From a bacterium (lineage in GTDB: Bacteria; Coprothermobacterota; Coprothermobacteria; Coprothermobacterales; JAADFF01): a DNA stretch of 11,916 nt. Positions within the stretch are counted from its first letter, which is position 1; every line of letters begins with the position of its first letter. The DNA is taken from assembly GCA_027063755.1 (NCBI GenBank), contig JAMORD010000028.1, positions 1 through 11,916 of the forward strand, written 5' to 3'. The position numbers were made by a program, and so were the translations under genes. Below are positions 1 to 7,466 of this stretch, piece after piece. Below the pieces are notes generated by a model. That model was not told the DNA's origin. It saw nothing but the letters and a program-made list of their open reading frames with translations, and made no database searches.

Positions 1-337
1 GTTCGTCAGCCAAAACCTGTTGATGTAACAGCAATAAAAATGCTACATCTCGTAGTAAAGTGCTGTTAAAGGTCATTTTCTTTTTATCATTAGCCGTTTC
101 TTGCTGCATCTTAGAAAGTTTCTTAACAAGGTTCTCAATGGCATCTTTCTCATCGGCAAATTGTTTATTATTCGCCAAGTCCTCAAGTAGCGATAAGAGT
201 TTAGAAGTATCCTCTTTCATGAGTAGTTGCAATAGCTGTGAAAATACTTCTTTACCATCAGAACCAGAGTGTTCTACAGTAGCCTTTGTGCCACTTGGTG
301 CTTGTTCTAAAGCCATCAGTAGCTGCCCTATCTCCAC
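1..337 (-). CDS. fliK: Probable flagellar hook-length control protein FliK, N-terminal part (3' end outside window)
   Basis: The first 112 codons of a gene that runs off the low-coordinate edge; there is no stop inside the window. The GTG start at 337 has a near-perfect Shine-Dalgarno AAAGGAGGTGA four bases upstream, and the fliJ stop lies in the same frame 18 nt before it, so no earlier start is possible. The visible part has no signal peptide or obvious membrane anchor. It is soluble and leucine-rich, with repeated Leu-Leu pairs (SQLLQLLM near 33-40, KLLSLLEDL near 46-54) and a Lys/Gln-rich helix near 68-90. FliK, the secreted ruler that sets hook length, often follows fliJ and has a poorly conserved N-terminus, which fits. 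The alternative neighbour at this place, the MotE/YlxF-type chaperone, normally begins with a membrane helix that is absent here. The identification rests mainly on position; the diagnostic C-terminal domain is not in the window. Confidence 0.5.
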   Translation of the reverse strand, partial: MEIGQLLMALEQAPSGTKATVEHSGSDGKEVFSQLLQLLMKEDTSKLLSLLEDLANNKQFADEKDAIENLVKKLSKMQQETANDKKKMTFNSTLLRDVAFLLLLHQQVLADE

Positions 338-341
338 TATT

Positions 342-352
342 TCACCTCCTTT
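342..352 (-). promoter_or_regulatory. Strong Shine-Dalgarno fixing the GTG start of the fliK-like gene
   Basis: On the minus strand this reads AAAGGAGGTGA, almost fully complementary to the usual 16S rRNA 3' tail, followed by AATA and then GTG at 337. It lies in the 18-nt gap after the fliJ stop and is the best argument that a new gene starts here. Confidence 0.8.
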
Positions 353-355
353 CCT

Positions 356-766
356 TTATGATTTGCTGATATAACTTTTATAGGAAGCAAAGTCATCCAA
401 AATCTCTTGGAGACTTTGCAATTCCTCAAAAAACATCTGCTCTTTCCACATTTCTTCCAATTTTTCCATCATCTTTAAGCGAACATTAGCCTGAAGAAGC
501 TCTTGCCTCTTCTCCTGTAAATTATTATAAGCCTCTATAAGATCCTTCTTGGTATTTTCAATACGTTTTATTAGATTTACAAGTTCTATCCAATCTATTT
601 CTCCACGCTGGAAACGATTACGATACTGCCTATAAATAGCAGTATACTCCTTAGATTTTTCCGCAAGCTCCCTCACCCTTGTCGCTGCCTCAGCAAAGGC
701 TTCTTCAGCCAGCTTCTCTTCCACTTCCCTAATGCGCTTTACTCGGGCAAATCTAAACTTCTTCAT
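356..766 (-). CDS. fliJ: Flagellar export protein FliJ
   Basis: A 136-residue, highly charged and almost entirely helical protein beginning MKKFRFARVKRIREVEE. It has long heptad-like Glu/Lys/Arg stretches and no hydrophobic segment, as expected for FliJ, whose two-helix coiled coil sits in the FliI hexamer and works with FlhA to drive proton-powered export of flagellar subunits. Length matches the family (about 140-150 residues). The ATG at 766 overlaps the end of fliI by 14 nt and has only a weak ribosome binding site, so translation is probably coupled to fliI. FliJ sequences are weakly conserved; the call rests on the coiled-coil composition, the size and the position directly after fliI. 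Confidence 0.9.
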   Translation of the reverse strand: MKKFRFARVKRIREVEEKLAEEAFAEAATRVRELAEKSKEYTAIYRQYRNRFQRGEIDWIELVNLIKRIENTKKDLIEAYNNLQEKRQELLQANVRLKMMEKLEEMWKEQMFFEELQSLQEILDDFASYKSYISKS

Positions 767-2072
767 CGCTCAGTATCTTCTTCATCCACTCTATTGTTTC
801 AGGAAGCGATGTCTTTTCATAAACCCCCTGCTTGAGAAATTCATTAATCTGGTCTATCTTTTTTATAGCATAGTCTATTTTAGGATTGGTCCCCATAGAG
901 TAAGCTCCAATATTGATAAGATCTTCTGCATCACGATAAACAGCCATAATTTCTCTCATTTTCATGGCAAGTTCCATATGTTCCTTGGTAACAACATCCG
1001 GCATAACACGAGATACACTTTGTAGCACATCAATAGCTGGATAATGGGAACGATGGGCTAACTTTCGCGAAAGGACAATGTGACCATCTATAATGGAACG
1101 AACCGTATCGGCAACAGGCTCATTCATATCATCACCTTCAACCAAGACAGTAGAAATAACGGTAATACTACCATTTTCACTAGCCCCACCTCTCTCAAGA
1201 AGACGAGGCAACTGTCCAAACACAGATGGTGTATAACCTCGGGTTGTGGGAGGTTCCCCAGCCGACAATCCTATTTCACGCTGAGCCATGGCAAACCTGG
1301 TTACCGAATCCATCATAAGAAGCACATCTTCTCCCTTATCACGAAAATATTCGGCAATAGTAAAAGCCGTAAATGCAGCTCTTACCCTAACAACAGCTGG
1401 CTGATCAGATGTGGCAACAACAAGCACACTTTTCTTCAATCCCTCTTCACCAAGAGATTTGTAAATAAAATCTTTAACCTCCCTACCACGCTCTCCTATA
1501 AGAGCAATAACATTAATCTTCGCCAATGAGTTTCTTGCAATCATACCCATCAGTGTACTCTTCCCCACACCAGAACCGGCAAATAGTCCTATTCTCTGAC
1601 CTTTTCCAATGGTAATAAGCCCATCTATGGCCCTTACGCCTGTTTCAAGGGGATCCTCAATAGGCTTTCTCTTAAGAGGATGTGGTGGATGAGCATATAT
1701 CAATCTTGTTTCACCATATACTTCCCCATAATCATCAAGAGGCCTTCCTAAACCATCAACAACTCTACCAAGCAAAGCATCGCTAACTTTAACAGATACA
1801 GGTCTACCAGTTGTACGCACAAGACTACCTGGCCCTACCCCAATGAGGTCACCAATAGGCATAAGGATCGTCTTTCCCTCTTTAAACCCTACAACTTCAG
1901 CCCATATGCTATTACCCGATGGGGTGATAATCTCGCATAGTTCACCAACAAACGCACCTGGAGTATAGGCCTCTATAGATAAACCAACAACATCAATAAC
2001 TTTTCCATATGAGGAAAAGGGTGAAAAATCACCTATTTTCTTCTTCAGATCCTCCAAAGCCTGTCTGAGCAT
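753..2072 (-). CDS. fliI: Flagellum-specific ATPase FliI
   Basis: A 439-residue ATPase of the F1-beta/type III secretion family that energises delivery of export substrates to the flagellar gate, in complex with FliH and FliJ at the cytoplasmic face of the basal body. The P-loop AGSGVGKST is at 165-173, the GERGRE motif at 193-198, and the Walker B strand VLLMMD ends at Asp255, followed by SVTRFAMAQREIGL. The motif PPTTRGYTPSVF near 274-285 is typical of FliI and its virulence homologues. Residues 1-100 look like the N-terminal beta domain. The ATG at 2072 is the first usable start, since a TGA lies in frame four codons upstream (after ATT, GCT and TGG). This start lies 44 nt inside fliH, with a purine-rich AAGGGAAG about 12 nt before it, so coupling to fliH translation is likely. 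All catalytic motifs appear intact. Confidence 0.98.
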   Translation of the reverse strand: MLRQALEDLKKKIGDFSPFSSYGKVIDVVGLSIEAYTPGAFVGELCEIITPSGNSIWAEVVGFKEGKTILMPIGDLIGVGPGSLVRTTGRPVSVKVSDALLGRVVDGLGRPLDDYGEVYGETRLIYAHPPHPLKRKPIEDPLETGVRAIDGLITIGKGQRIGLFAGSGVGKSTLMGMIARNSLAKINVIALIGERGREVKDFIYKSLGEEGLKKSVLVVATSDQPAVVRVRAAFTAFTIAEYFRDKGEDVLLMMDSVTRFAMAQREIGLSAGEPPTTRGYTPSVFGQLPRLLERGGASENGSITVISTVLVEGDDMNEPVADTVRSIIDGHIVLSRKLAHRSHYPAIDVLQSVSRVMPDVVTKEHMELAMKMREIMAVYRDAEDLINIGAYSMGTNPKIDYAIKKIDQINEFLKQGVYEKTSLPETIEWMKKILSDEEV

Positions 2073-2835
2073 AATAGCCCATCACTTCCCTTATAAGCTC
2101 TCTTAAGTTATCTATAGCTGACGATAAACGGGCATCAACAAGACCAAGCTGCGAATCAGCAATAACTCCTACATCAACATGGGGATCCTCATTGACAACA
2201 ATTTTTCTGATATTAATATCTGTCTCCATGATTTTATCTGCTATAGCAGAGACCTTTGCATAAAGATTATTCGGAACCCTCAACTCTATAACCTCAGAAC
2301 CTTTGAGTTTGGAAATAGCTTGTTTAACATATCCTTCTAAAAATTCTTCATCTACCTCAAGTGCCTTTCCAGATATAGCCTCTGTAATCTCCGCAATAAC
2401 TTCTGGCAACATCATAAGTAGTTGCCTTTCCATATCTGCATAAATGTTTTCTATCTCTTGCCTTATTGAATTGTTAATATGAACAAGTTCATCTCTGAGT
2501 AAAGATATATCGGTGTGTAAACTTTCTATCTGGCTGATGTATTCTTCTATAGTTTGTAATGCCTTATCTCCCGCATCCACATACGCCTTGTTATAACCAT
2601 CGGCATATCCTCTCTCATATGCTTCTTTATAAGCTCTTTCTTTAACACTCTGCAAAATCCCCTCATAATATTCTTTTATTTTTTGGGTATATTCCTGAAC
2701 TTGCTCTTTTACAGGGTCATATTTCTCCGTTTCCTCAGATTTGGGAGTATATTCTCCAACAACAATTTTGTCACCCTTGCGATACACCGCAACCCTCTTT
2801 AAAGACTCTATACCAATCTTTTTTTCATCTGCCAA
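2029..2835 (-). CDS. fliH: Flagellar assembly protein FliH (ATPase regulator/stator)
   Basis: A 268-residue acidic protein with a central helical region rich in Glu, Tyr and Lys (about 40-150), including small-residue/aromatic repeats such as KEAYERGYADGYNKAY. The C-terminal part resembles the V-/F-type ATPase E/delta-like domain of FliH (for example ELRVPNNLYAKVSA and the VGVIADSQLGLVDARL stretch that is well conserved in the family). FliH dimers bind and restrain FliI and anchor it to the C-ring. The start is a TTG at 2835, 14 nt after the fliG stop, with a modest GGTGAT ribosome binding site; an ATG at 2828 is out of frame. The position between fliG and fliI confirms the name. Confidence 0.93.
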   Translation of the reverse strand: MADEKKIGIESLKRVAVYRKGDKIVVGEYTPKSEETEKYDPVKEQVQEYTQKIKEYYEGILQSVKERAYKEAYERGYADGYNKAYVDAGDKALQTIEEYISQIESLHTDISLLRDELVHINNSIRQEIENIYADMERQLLMMLPEVIAEITEAISGKALEVDEEFLEGYVKQAISKLKGSEVIELRVPNNLYAKVSAIADKIMETDINIRKIVVNEDPHVDVGVIADSQLGLVDARLSSAIDNLRELIREVMGYYAQTGFGGSEEENR

Positions 2836-2849
2836 GAGCTATCACCACT

Positions 2850-3860
2850 TTACATAACAACATCTTCGCCGCCACGAACAATAACAATCTCCCCAGCTTC
2901 TTCAAGCCTACGGATAATGGCAATAATCTTCTGCTGTGCCTCTTCTATCTGCTTAACTCTAACAGGCCCCATATACTCCATTTCTTCTTGAAGCATCTGT
3001 CGCGCACGTTGAGACATGTTCTTAAATATCTTTTCTTTTACCGCATCACTGGCACCTTTAAGGGCTATAGCAAGGTCTCTTGCATCTACTTCCCTAAGTA
3101 CTCTTTGAATAGATCTATCGTCAAGGAGTACGATATCTTCAAAGACAAACATCTGTTTCCTGACTTCTTCGGCAAGAGCAGGATTAATACTATCAAGATA
3201 CTCAAGTACAGCCTGTTGTGTCTGTTGGTCAACAGAGTTTAGAATTTGGACAAGTGTAGCAATACCATCAACTTTGGTCATATCCTGACCAGCAGAGAAT
3301 GCAGAGAACCTACGCTTAAGTTCCTCTTCTATAGTGCGAATAACCTCAGGGGAGGTTCTATCAATAACAGCCATACGATACGCCACCTCTTGGGCAAGCT
3401 CTGGAGGCAAACTAAGGAATACAGCTGTTGCCTGTTGCGGTGTAAGATAGTTAAGGAGTAGTGCAATAGTCTGTGGATGTTCATTTTGTATAAGGTTTGC
3501 CACTTGCTGAGGATCAAGTTTCCTAAGAAATTCAAATGGTACAACCTGCATAGCACCTACGAGTTTCTTGAATATCTCTTCGGCCTTCTGAGGACCATAT
3601 GCCTTCTCTAAAACCTCCTTGGCATATTCCAAACCACCTTTACCAATATACTCTTTAGCCATAAGGAGGGTATAAAACTCTTCTATGACCTTTTGTCTAA
3701 CAGATTTAGGAATTTCTTTGATTTTGGCTATCTCTATCGCAAGCAGCTCGGCATCTTGTTCGGGAAGATATTTCATTACCTTAGCAGCCCAATCTTTGCC
3801 CAGTATAACCATTAAAACCGCCGCTTTGTTGTACTTTATTTCTTTACCACGACCAGGCAC
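2850..3860 (-). CDS. fliG: Flagellar motor switch protein FliG
   Basis: A 336-residue protein of standard FliG length with all three domains. The N-terminal domain (about 8-105, AAVLMVILGKDWAAKVMKYL) docks on the FliF tail. The middle domain carries the EHPQ motif at 127-130 that binds FliM. The C-terminal domain has the MFVFEDI hinge motif at 237-243 and the charged torque helix (DDRSIQRVLREVDARDLAIALKG, about 247-269) that interacts with the MotA stator. It forms the rotor face of the C-ring. The start is a GTG at 3860 with an excellent GAGGAGG ribosome binding site seven bases upstream, embedded in the last codons of fliF; only 2 nt separate the two genes. Confidence 0.98.
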   Translation of the reverse strand: MPGRGKEIKYNKAAVLMVILGKDWAAKVMKYLPEQDAELLAIEIAKIKEIPKSVRQKVIEEFYTLLMAKEYIGKGGLEYAKEVLEKAYGPQKAEEIFKKLVGAMQVVPFEFLRKLDPQQVANLIQNEHPQTIALLLNYLTPQQATAVFLSLPPELAQEVAYRMAVIDRTSPEVIRTIEEELKRRFSAFSAGQDMTKVDGIATLVQILNSVDQQTQQAVLEYLDSINPALAEEVRKQMFVFEDIVLLDDRSIQRVLREVDARDLAIALKGASDAVKEKIFKNMSQRARQMLQEEMEYMGPVRVKQIEEAQQKIIAIIRRLEEAGEIVIVRGGEDVVM

Positions 3861-3862
3861 AG

Positions 3863-5437
3863 CTAAACCTCCTCTTCAAGCCATATCTTGACAAGAGCGG
3901 CAACACGCTCCGGTTGTGATGCAATAATTTCCCTAATACGATCAATAATCTCACGCTCACGCTGTTCTTCGGGCGACAGTTCCTCCTCTTCAATAAGTCC
4001 CCTCTCTCTAAGAAGTTCTTCAACAATAGCCTGTGGCTCCGGCAAAGGTTCCTTTTTGGGTTTCCCCATAATAAGAAACGCCAAAGCCAATATCGTAGTT
4101 AGTAAAAATAACCCTATTGGTATACCTGATGTCAGCAAAAATGATTTCCAATCAAATCCTTTTGGAGCAGAAGCTTCCCTAAGTTGCTTCACTGGCGCAG
4201 GTACAACAACAACATGTTCTCCATCGGCCTCTATACCCAAGCCCTGAATATATGCTTTTACAATATCTTCTATTTTCTGAGCAGACCATTTGAGATTTTT
4301 TAATGTGTCCGAATCAAATATAACACTAACACTGACATCTTTTACATGCCCACCATTATCTTCAAATGTTGTAACGGTTTTGTCCACCTCATAGTTAACT
4401 GTCTTTTCATCATATGTGCGAGACGATGTCTGTCCTGTTCCATAAGGATAATTGGGGCCGGTACCGGCAACATTACCAGCAGTCCCAACAACTCCACCTT
4501 GATTCCCGTTAACCTCTCTCTCATGCTTTTCACTAAGAGATAATGTTGATGTATCACCATACTCCTCTGTGATTTTTTTTACCTTGGAAACATCCACATT
4601 GACCGATACCCTAACATCAAAATACTGCGGGTTTATCCCTATACTAATAAAGTGCTCTTTCAGTGCTGTTTCAATAGAAAAAGCAAGTCTCTGTTCTATC
4701 TGAAACTTATAATCTATAGCATCAAAAGACATTCCTCCATTGTACATTTTGGGATACCAAAGCACCCTACCAGCAGTATCTGCAACAGTAATTTGATCAG
4801 GCGTTAATCCATCAACAGCACCGGCAATAAGATTAACAATGGCACGCACTTCTTCATCAGTAAGTCTTGCACCATATTTGGGTTCAACAATAACTGAAGC
4901 CTTTGCAGTAGAGGTCACCTGTTCGGCAAATATATCTTTAGATGGTAAAACAATAGATACCCGTGCATCTTTAACATTGTTTAGCTGTTTAATGATGTTA
5001 GTAAGTTTTTGCTCAAGTACCCTCTGCTCAAATATACTTTCTTGTTCCTGCGATAGAAACATAGCCCTTGTCTGATCAAAAATAGAATACTCATCACCAA
5101 ACTTACCACTTATACCTTGGGCAGCAAGATCAATTCGTAATTTATCAACATATTTATCTGGCACAAGTATGGTTTTACCACCGTCCTTGAGTTTATATGG
5201 TATTTTTTTCTGATCAAGGTATGCAGTAATAGATGCAGCTGTATCAGGTGATAAATCTGTATAAAGAACCTGATAATTAGGACGACTTACCCAAAATAAC
5301 AAACCAACAAGCAATAGAATAACAACCACAAATATAGCTATAATTTGTTTTCTCCTTGAACTATCAAGTGAACCCCAAAACTCCAAAAAGTCCTTCACAA
5401 CTTGAATATTCTTCAAACGTTCAATAAATTTTTTCAC
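3863..5437 (-). CDS. fliF: Flagellar MS-ring protein FliF
   Basis: A 524-residue inner-membrane protein that forms the MS ring, the first structure of the basal body. Two membrane helices bracket a large extracytoplasmic region: one at about 33-50 (IIAIFVVVILLLVGLLFW) and one at about 433-457. Between them are ring-building motifs, including YQVLYTDLSPDTAASI at 55-70, the RVSIVLPSKDIF segment at 159-170 and a Gly/Asn/Thr-rich low-conservation loop at 310-340. The cytoplasmic tail (about 470-524) is acidic and ends in IRE(I/x)xASQPERVAALVKIWL, the FliG-binding element. The start is GTG at 5437 with AAGGTGAT five bases before it, 11 nt after the fliE stop. The protein appears complete; fliG follows after 2 nt. 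Confidence 0.98.
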   Translation of the reverse strand: MKKFIERLKNIQVVKDFLEFWGSLDSSRRKQIIAIFVVVILLLVGLLFWVSRPNYQVLYTDLSPDTAASITAYLDQKKIPYKLKDGGKTILVPDKYVDKLRIDLAAQGISGKFGDEYSIFDQTRAMFLSQEQESIFEQRVLEQKLTNIIKQLNNVKDARVSIVLPSKDIFAEQVTSTAKASVIVEPKYGARLTDEEVRAIVNLIAGAVDGLTPDQITVADTAGRVLWYPKMYNGGMSFDAIDYKFQIEQRLAFSIETALKEHFISIGINPQYFDVRVSVNVDVSKVKKITEEYGDTSTLSLSEKHEREVNGNQGGVVGTAGNVAGTGPNYPYGTGQTSSRTYDEKTVNYEVDKTVTTFEDNGGHVKDVSVSVIFDSDTLKNLKWSAQKIEDIVKAYIQGLGIEADGEHVVVVPAPVKQLREASAPKGFDWKSFLLTSGIPIGLFLLTTILALAFLIMGKPKKEPLPEPQAIVEELLRERGLIEEEELSPEEQREREIIDRIREIIASQPERVAALVKIWLEEEV

Positions 5438-5448
5438 GACATATCACC

Positions 5449-5739
5449 TTACATAGCTATTCTCATAAACTCCTGAAACCCCTCCATTAACCTATTACGC
5501 ACTTGTATAACCATTTGAACAGCCAAATCAAGCTGTGATGCCATTGTAATGGCTTCTGGCAACTTATCGAGATTACCGGAAGCCACCTCTTTCATTACAC
5601 TATTGGTTTGCTGTTCAAACTGTTGAAGTTCATCAAGGATTTTAGCAAAGTCTCTCACACCAGGTAAAGACTTCTTCGTCGTTTTAGTTATACCCGTTAG
5701 ACCTGTAATTCCCTGAACACCGCCCACCTTTTCAATCAT
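5449..5739 (-). CDS. fliE: Flagellar hook-basal body complex protein FliE
   Basis: A 96-residue rod/MS-ring junction protein. The C-terminal half carries the FliE signature: an SQLDLAVQMVIQVRNRLMEGFQEFMRI-type helix near residues 67-94, which packs into the FliF ring and export gate. The N-terminal part has a glycine-rich stretch (VGGVQGITGLTG). I place the start at ATG 5739, because TAGGTGAT lies four bases before it, the same ribosome binding site type and spacing as fliF. A GTG at 5748 would add three residues and overlap the flgC stop, but it has no good binding site. With the ATG, 5 nt separate flgC and fliE. Confidence 0.95.
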   Translation of the reverse strand: MIEKVGGVQGITGLTGITKTTKKSLPGVRDFAKILDELQQFEQQTNSVMKEVASGNLDKLPEAITMASQLDLAVQMVIQVRNRLMEGFQEFMRIAM

Positions 5740-5744
5740 TGATA

Positions 5745-6152
5745 TCACCTACCTATTTCCAATGTCTTGAGATACATACTTCTTGCAATGCTAATGGTTG
5801 TTGTATTGGCTTCATAAGCCCTCTGAGCAGCCATAAGGTCAACAATTTCAGTTGCAAAGTCAATCCTCGGATAAGCAACATATCCCTGAGCATTGGCATC
5901 GGGATGATTAGGATCGTATACCATGCGAGGAGGTCTATTATCTTCTACAATTGCCGAAACCCTTACTCCATCTACATTGCCACTTTCTTCTACAATGGGT
6001 TCAAATACAACAAATCTTCTTCTGTAAGGACCACCAGTAGGTGTTCTTGTTGTATCAATATTGGCAAGATTATCGGATACAATATCCATCCTCAGTCTCT
6101 CTGCAGTTAATGCTGATGCTGCACTCCTAATAGGTGAAAAACCGAACCCCAT
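5745..6152 (-). CDS. flgC: Flagellar basal-body rod protein FlgC
   Basis: A proximal rod protein of 135 residues with the N-terminal rod/hook/filament motif SALTAERLRMDIVSDNLAN followed by DTTRT, and a C-terminal motif EIVDLMAAQRAYEANTTTI that is diagnostic for FlgC. Both ends form the coiled-coil D0 domain. A longer reading from GTG 6170 is open, but the ATG at 6152 places the conserved motif at nearly the same distance from the start as in well-known FlgC proteins and has GGTGGTG six bases upstream, so I prefer it. The gene follows flgB by about 20 nt (2 nt if the GTG is used) and precedes fliE. It is exported through the flagellar gate and assembled on FliE. Confidence 0.95.
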   Translation of the reverse strand: MGFGFSPIRSAASALTAERLRMDIVSDNLANIDTTRTPTGGPYRRRFVVFEPIVEESGNVDGVRVSAIVEDNRPPRMVYDPNHPDANAQGYVAYPRIDFATEIVDLMAAQRAYEANTTTISIARSMYLKTLEIGR

Positions 6153-6172
6153 ACCGCTCACCACCCTCACAT

Positions 6173-6571
6173 TTATCTAATAACACTGGTCAAGACTGAA
6201 CGCAATGTGCTAAATCGTTGAGAAAGTAGTTTGGCAACACCTCCATACCACATGGAGTTTTGCATCAGTTCTACAAGTTCTTTATCAATATCTACATTGT
6301 TTCCATCACTTCGCCACGATAAGTTTTTATCTTCTTGAACCCTGGGAAACATTACTCCATTGGAATACCTAAAATGACGAGGGCTATCGCCCTTTAATGG
6401 ATTACCAATATTTCCCTTAGAAATGTACTCCAGCATATCCTTGAAGTTTAGGTCTTTACGCTTGTAATAAGGTGTATCCACATTGGCAACATTATCAGAC
6501 AGCAGATCCTGTCTTTTAGAAGCCACACCCATCGCACGAGCCAGCACACTACTAATATCATTAACCTTCAT
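6173..6571 (-). CDS. flgB: Flagellar basal-body rod protein FlgB
   Basis: A proximal rod subunit of 132 residues. The N-terminal region contains QDLLSDNVANVDTPYYKRKDLNF, the FlgB form of the rod motif, and the C-terminal helix contains ELVELMQNSMWYGGVAKLLSQRF, also typical. The reading frame is open up to GTG 6592, but ATG 6571 gives the family's usual N-terminal spacing and has AAGGTGG nine bases upstream; the TTG just before it (6574) is a second possibility. The chosen start overlaps the end of the lipoprotein gene by 11 nt, so the two are probably co-translated. It is the first gene of the compact flgB-to-fliJ block. Confidence 0.95.
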   Translation of the reverse strand: MKVNDISSVLARAMGVASKRQDLLSDNVANVDTPYYKRKDLNFKDMLEYISKGNIGNPLKGDSPRHFRYSNGVMFPRVQEDKNLSWRSDGNNVDIDKELVELMQNSMWYGGVAKLLSQRFSTLRSVLTSVIR

Positions 6572-7136
6572 CAACGCCACCCACCTTTTCACATGCAGGT
6601 GTATCTAAACTCTGAAACTTGAGAAGATAAACCTCACCCTTATATTTGACAAACTCAATCCAAGCAGTATGTCTGCATTTATATTTTACATACTTTTCTT
6701 CCTTTGGTAACCAGAAACGATAAAGTCCTTCATAGACAACCTTAAATGGTATCTTGAACTTAGCTGCTGGATCATCTTTATCTGATACAGCATACCTGTC
6801 CGCGGATATAACATTCATAGATATGATTTCCGGAGGTTTATTTACATTAGATGCAGACATAACCGTGCTTTTCCATGTATTAAAGTAAGATTCTATTTCG
6901 GGCCTCATATTCGTTCTTGATTCAGGGGGATACATATTAACAATGGCATCTATATTCAAGGATGGTAAATATACCTCTATGAGATTCGTTAGCATTTGCC
7001 TCGCCTTGGCTATATCTTCGTCGGTAACATAATCGGGCTTCTTGGGGGAACCACAACCACTTAGTACAAATAAAGCAATTAATACTACCAATACCAATGA
7101 CACTATTACTTTTTTATACCTGGCTATTCTTACCAT
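6561..7136 (-). CDS. Uncharacterised lipoprotein encoded within the flagellar operon
   Basis: I do not recognise this 191-residue protein. It begins with a lysine/arginine-rich tip, a hydrophobic helix at about 9-25 and a lipobox LSGC with Cys28 as the predicted lipidated residue, so it should be exported by Sec and anchored in a membrane. After a short linker (PKKPDYVTDED) comes a helical part with YFNTWKS near 84-90, then alternating strands (IISMNVISADRYAV, KIPFKVVYEGLYRFW, HTAWIEFVKYKGEVYLLKF). This helix-then-sheet pattern is reminiscent of NTF2-like folds, but that is only an impression. Two further cysteines, 154 and 182, could form a disulfide. The ATG at 7136 overlaps the preceding gene by 23 nt with GAGG four bases upstream, and the 3' end overlaps flgB by 11 nt. 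This tight packing argues for a flagellar role, for example at the rod or cell envelope. Confidence 0.85.
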   Translation of the reverse strand: MVRIARYKKVIVSLVLVVLIALFVLSGCGSPKKPDYVTDEDIAKARQMLTNLIEVYLPSLNIDAIVNMYPPESRTNMRPEIESYFNTWKSTVMSASNVNKPPEIISMNVISADRYAVSDKDDPAAKFKIPFKVVYEGLYRFWLPKEEKYVKYKCRHTAWIEFVKYKGEVYLLKFQSLDTPACEKVGGVDEG

Positions 7137-7434
7137 AGGTCCTCGCCGCCCTATGCAGTTTAGGTATCATATCTATATTATCCTGTAATACTTTTACCTT
7201 CTCATCTATACTGGCCAAAATAGCTTCCTGTCTCTTAATAATTTCCATTGCACGAGGTTTTATTCGCTCTTTCTCCTCTCGTGTCAGGCCTTTTACCTCT
7301 TCATCTATAAGTGCAATAATATGGTCTATTTCTGAAACAAGCCCCATAACATCGGCATACTTATCTTCCGATAATAGTTTTTCTATTTTATCAAGTAGCT
7401 GCTCATAAGAGGTTAAATACTCTTCCACTTTCAC
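7114..7434 (-). CDS. Small helical protein, probable FliT-like flagellar chaperone
   Basis: A 106-residue acidic protein predicted to be all helical and cytoplasmic: no signal or membrane segment, and dense Leu/Ile/Glu/Lys heptads (YEQLLDKIEKLLSED near 10-24, IDHIIALIDEEV near 36-47, ending RAARTYGKN). Size, composition, the aromatic-rich first helix and the terminal YGK resemble FliT, the export chaperone that holds the filament cap protein FliD, and the gene comes directly after fliD. FliT is very divergent, so this stays a candidate. The frame is open upstream to ATG 7503, but that start would run through the terminator. GTG 7434 has GGGGAGGG six bases before it and is clearly better. The 3' end overlaps the lipoprotein gene by 23 nt. 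Confidence 0.75.
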   Translation of the reverse strand: MKVEEYLTSYEQLLDKIEKLLSEDKYADVMGLVSEIDHIIALIDEEVKGLTREEKERIKPRAMEIIKRQEAILASIDEKVKVLQDNIDMIPKLHRAARTYGKNSQV

Positions 7435-7440
7435 CTGTAT

Positions 7441-7448
7441 CCCTCCCC
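7441..7448 (-). promoter_or_regulatory. Shine-Dalgarno fixing the GTG 7434 start
   Basis: The minus strand reads GGGGAGGG, ATACAG, then GTG at 7434. The six-base spacing is ideal and decides against the upstream ATG at 7503, whose reading would pass through the intrinsic terminator. Confidence 0.7.
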
Positions 7449-7456
7449 ATATAGGA

Positions 7457-7462
7457 ATTATA
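7457..7462 (-). promoter_or_regulatory. Possible -10 box (TATAAT) for the FliT-like/lipoprotein/flgB operon
   Basis: A perfect TATAAT on the minus strand lies 22 bases before the GTG start at 7434 and directly after the terminator T-run. No good -35 hexamer is found at 16-18 bases upstream, where the terminator hairpin sits; a TTGACT at 7495-7500 is 32 bases away, which is too far. The box could be chance in AT-rich DNA, or an activator-dependent promoter that restarts transcription for the basal-body operon. Confidence 0.35.
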
Positions 7463-7466
7463 CAAC

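Noticed and set aside
60-374. Plus-strand open frame of 104 codons
   Set aside because: It is antisense to the fliK-like gene and the end of fliJ, has low-complexity Ser/Leu/Cys-rich composition and no ribosome binding site; the minus strand carries the coding signal.
1080-1529. Plus-strand open frame of 149 codons
   Set aside because: Lies wholly antisense to the conserved ATPase core of fliI; its composition is what the complement of that gene gives.
6066-6080. CCGATAA match on the minus strand within flgC as a sigma28 promoter
   Set aside because: No TAAA-like element lies about 15 bases upstream, and the match falls in the conserved DNLAN coding motif of flgC.
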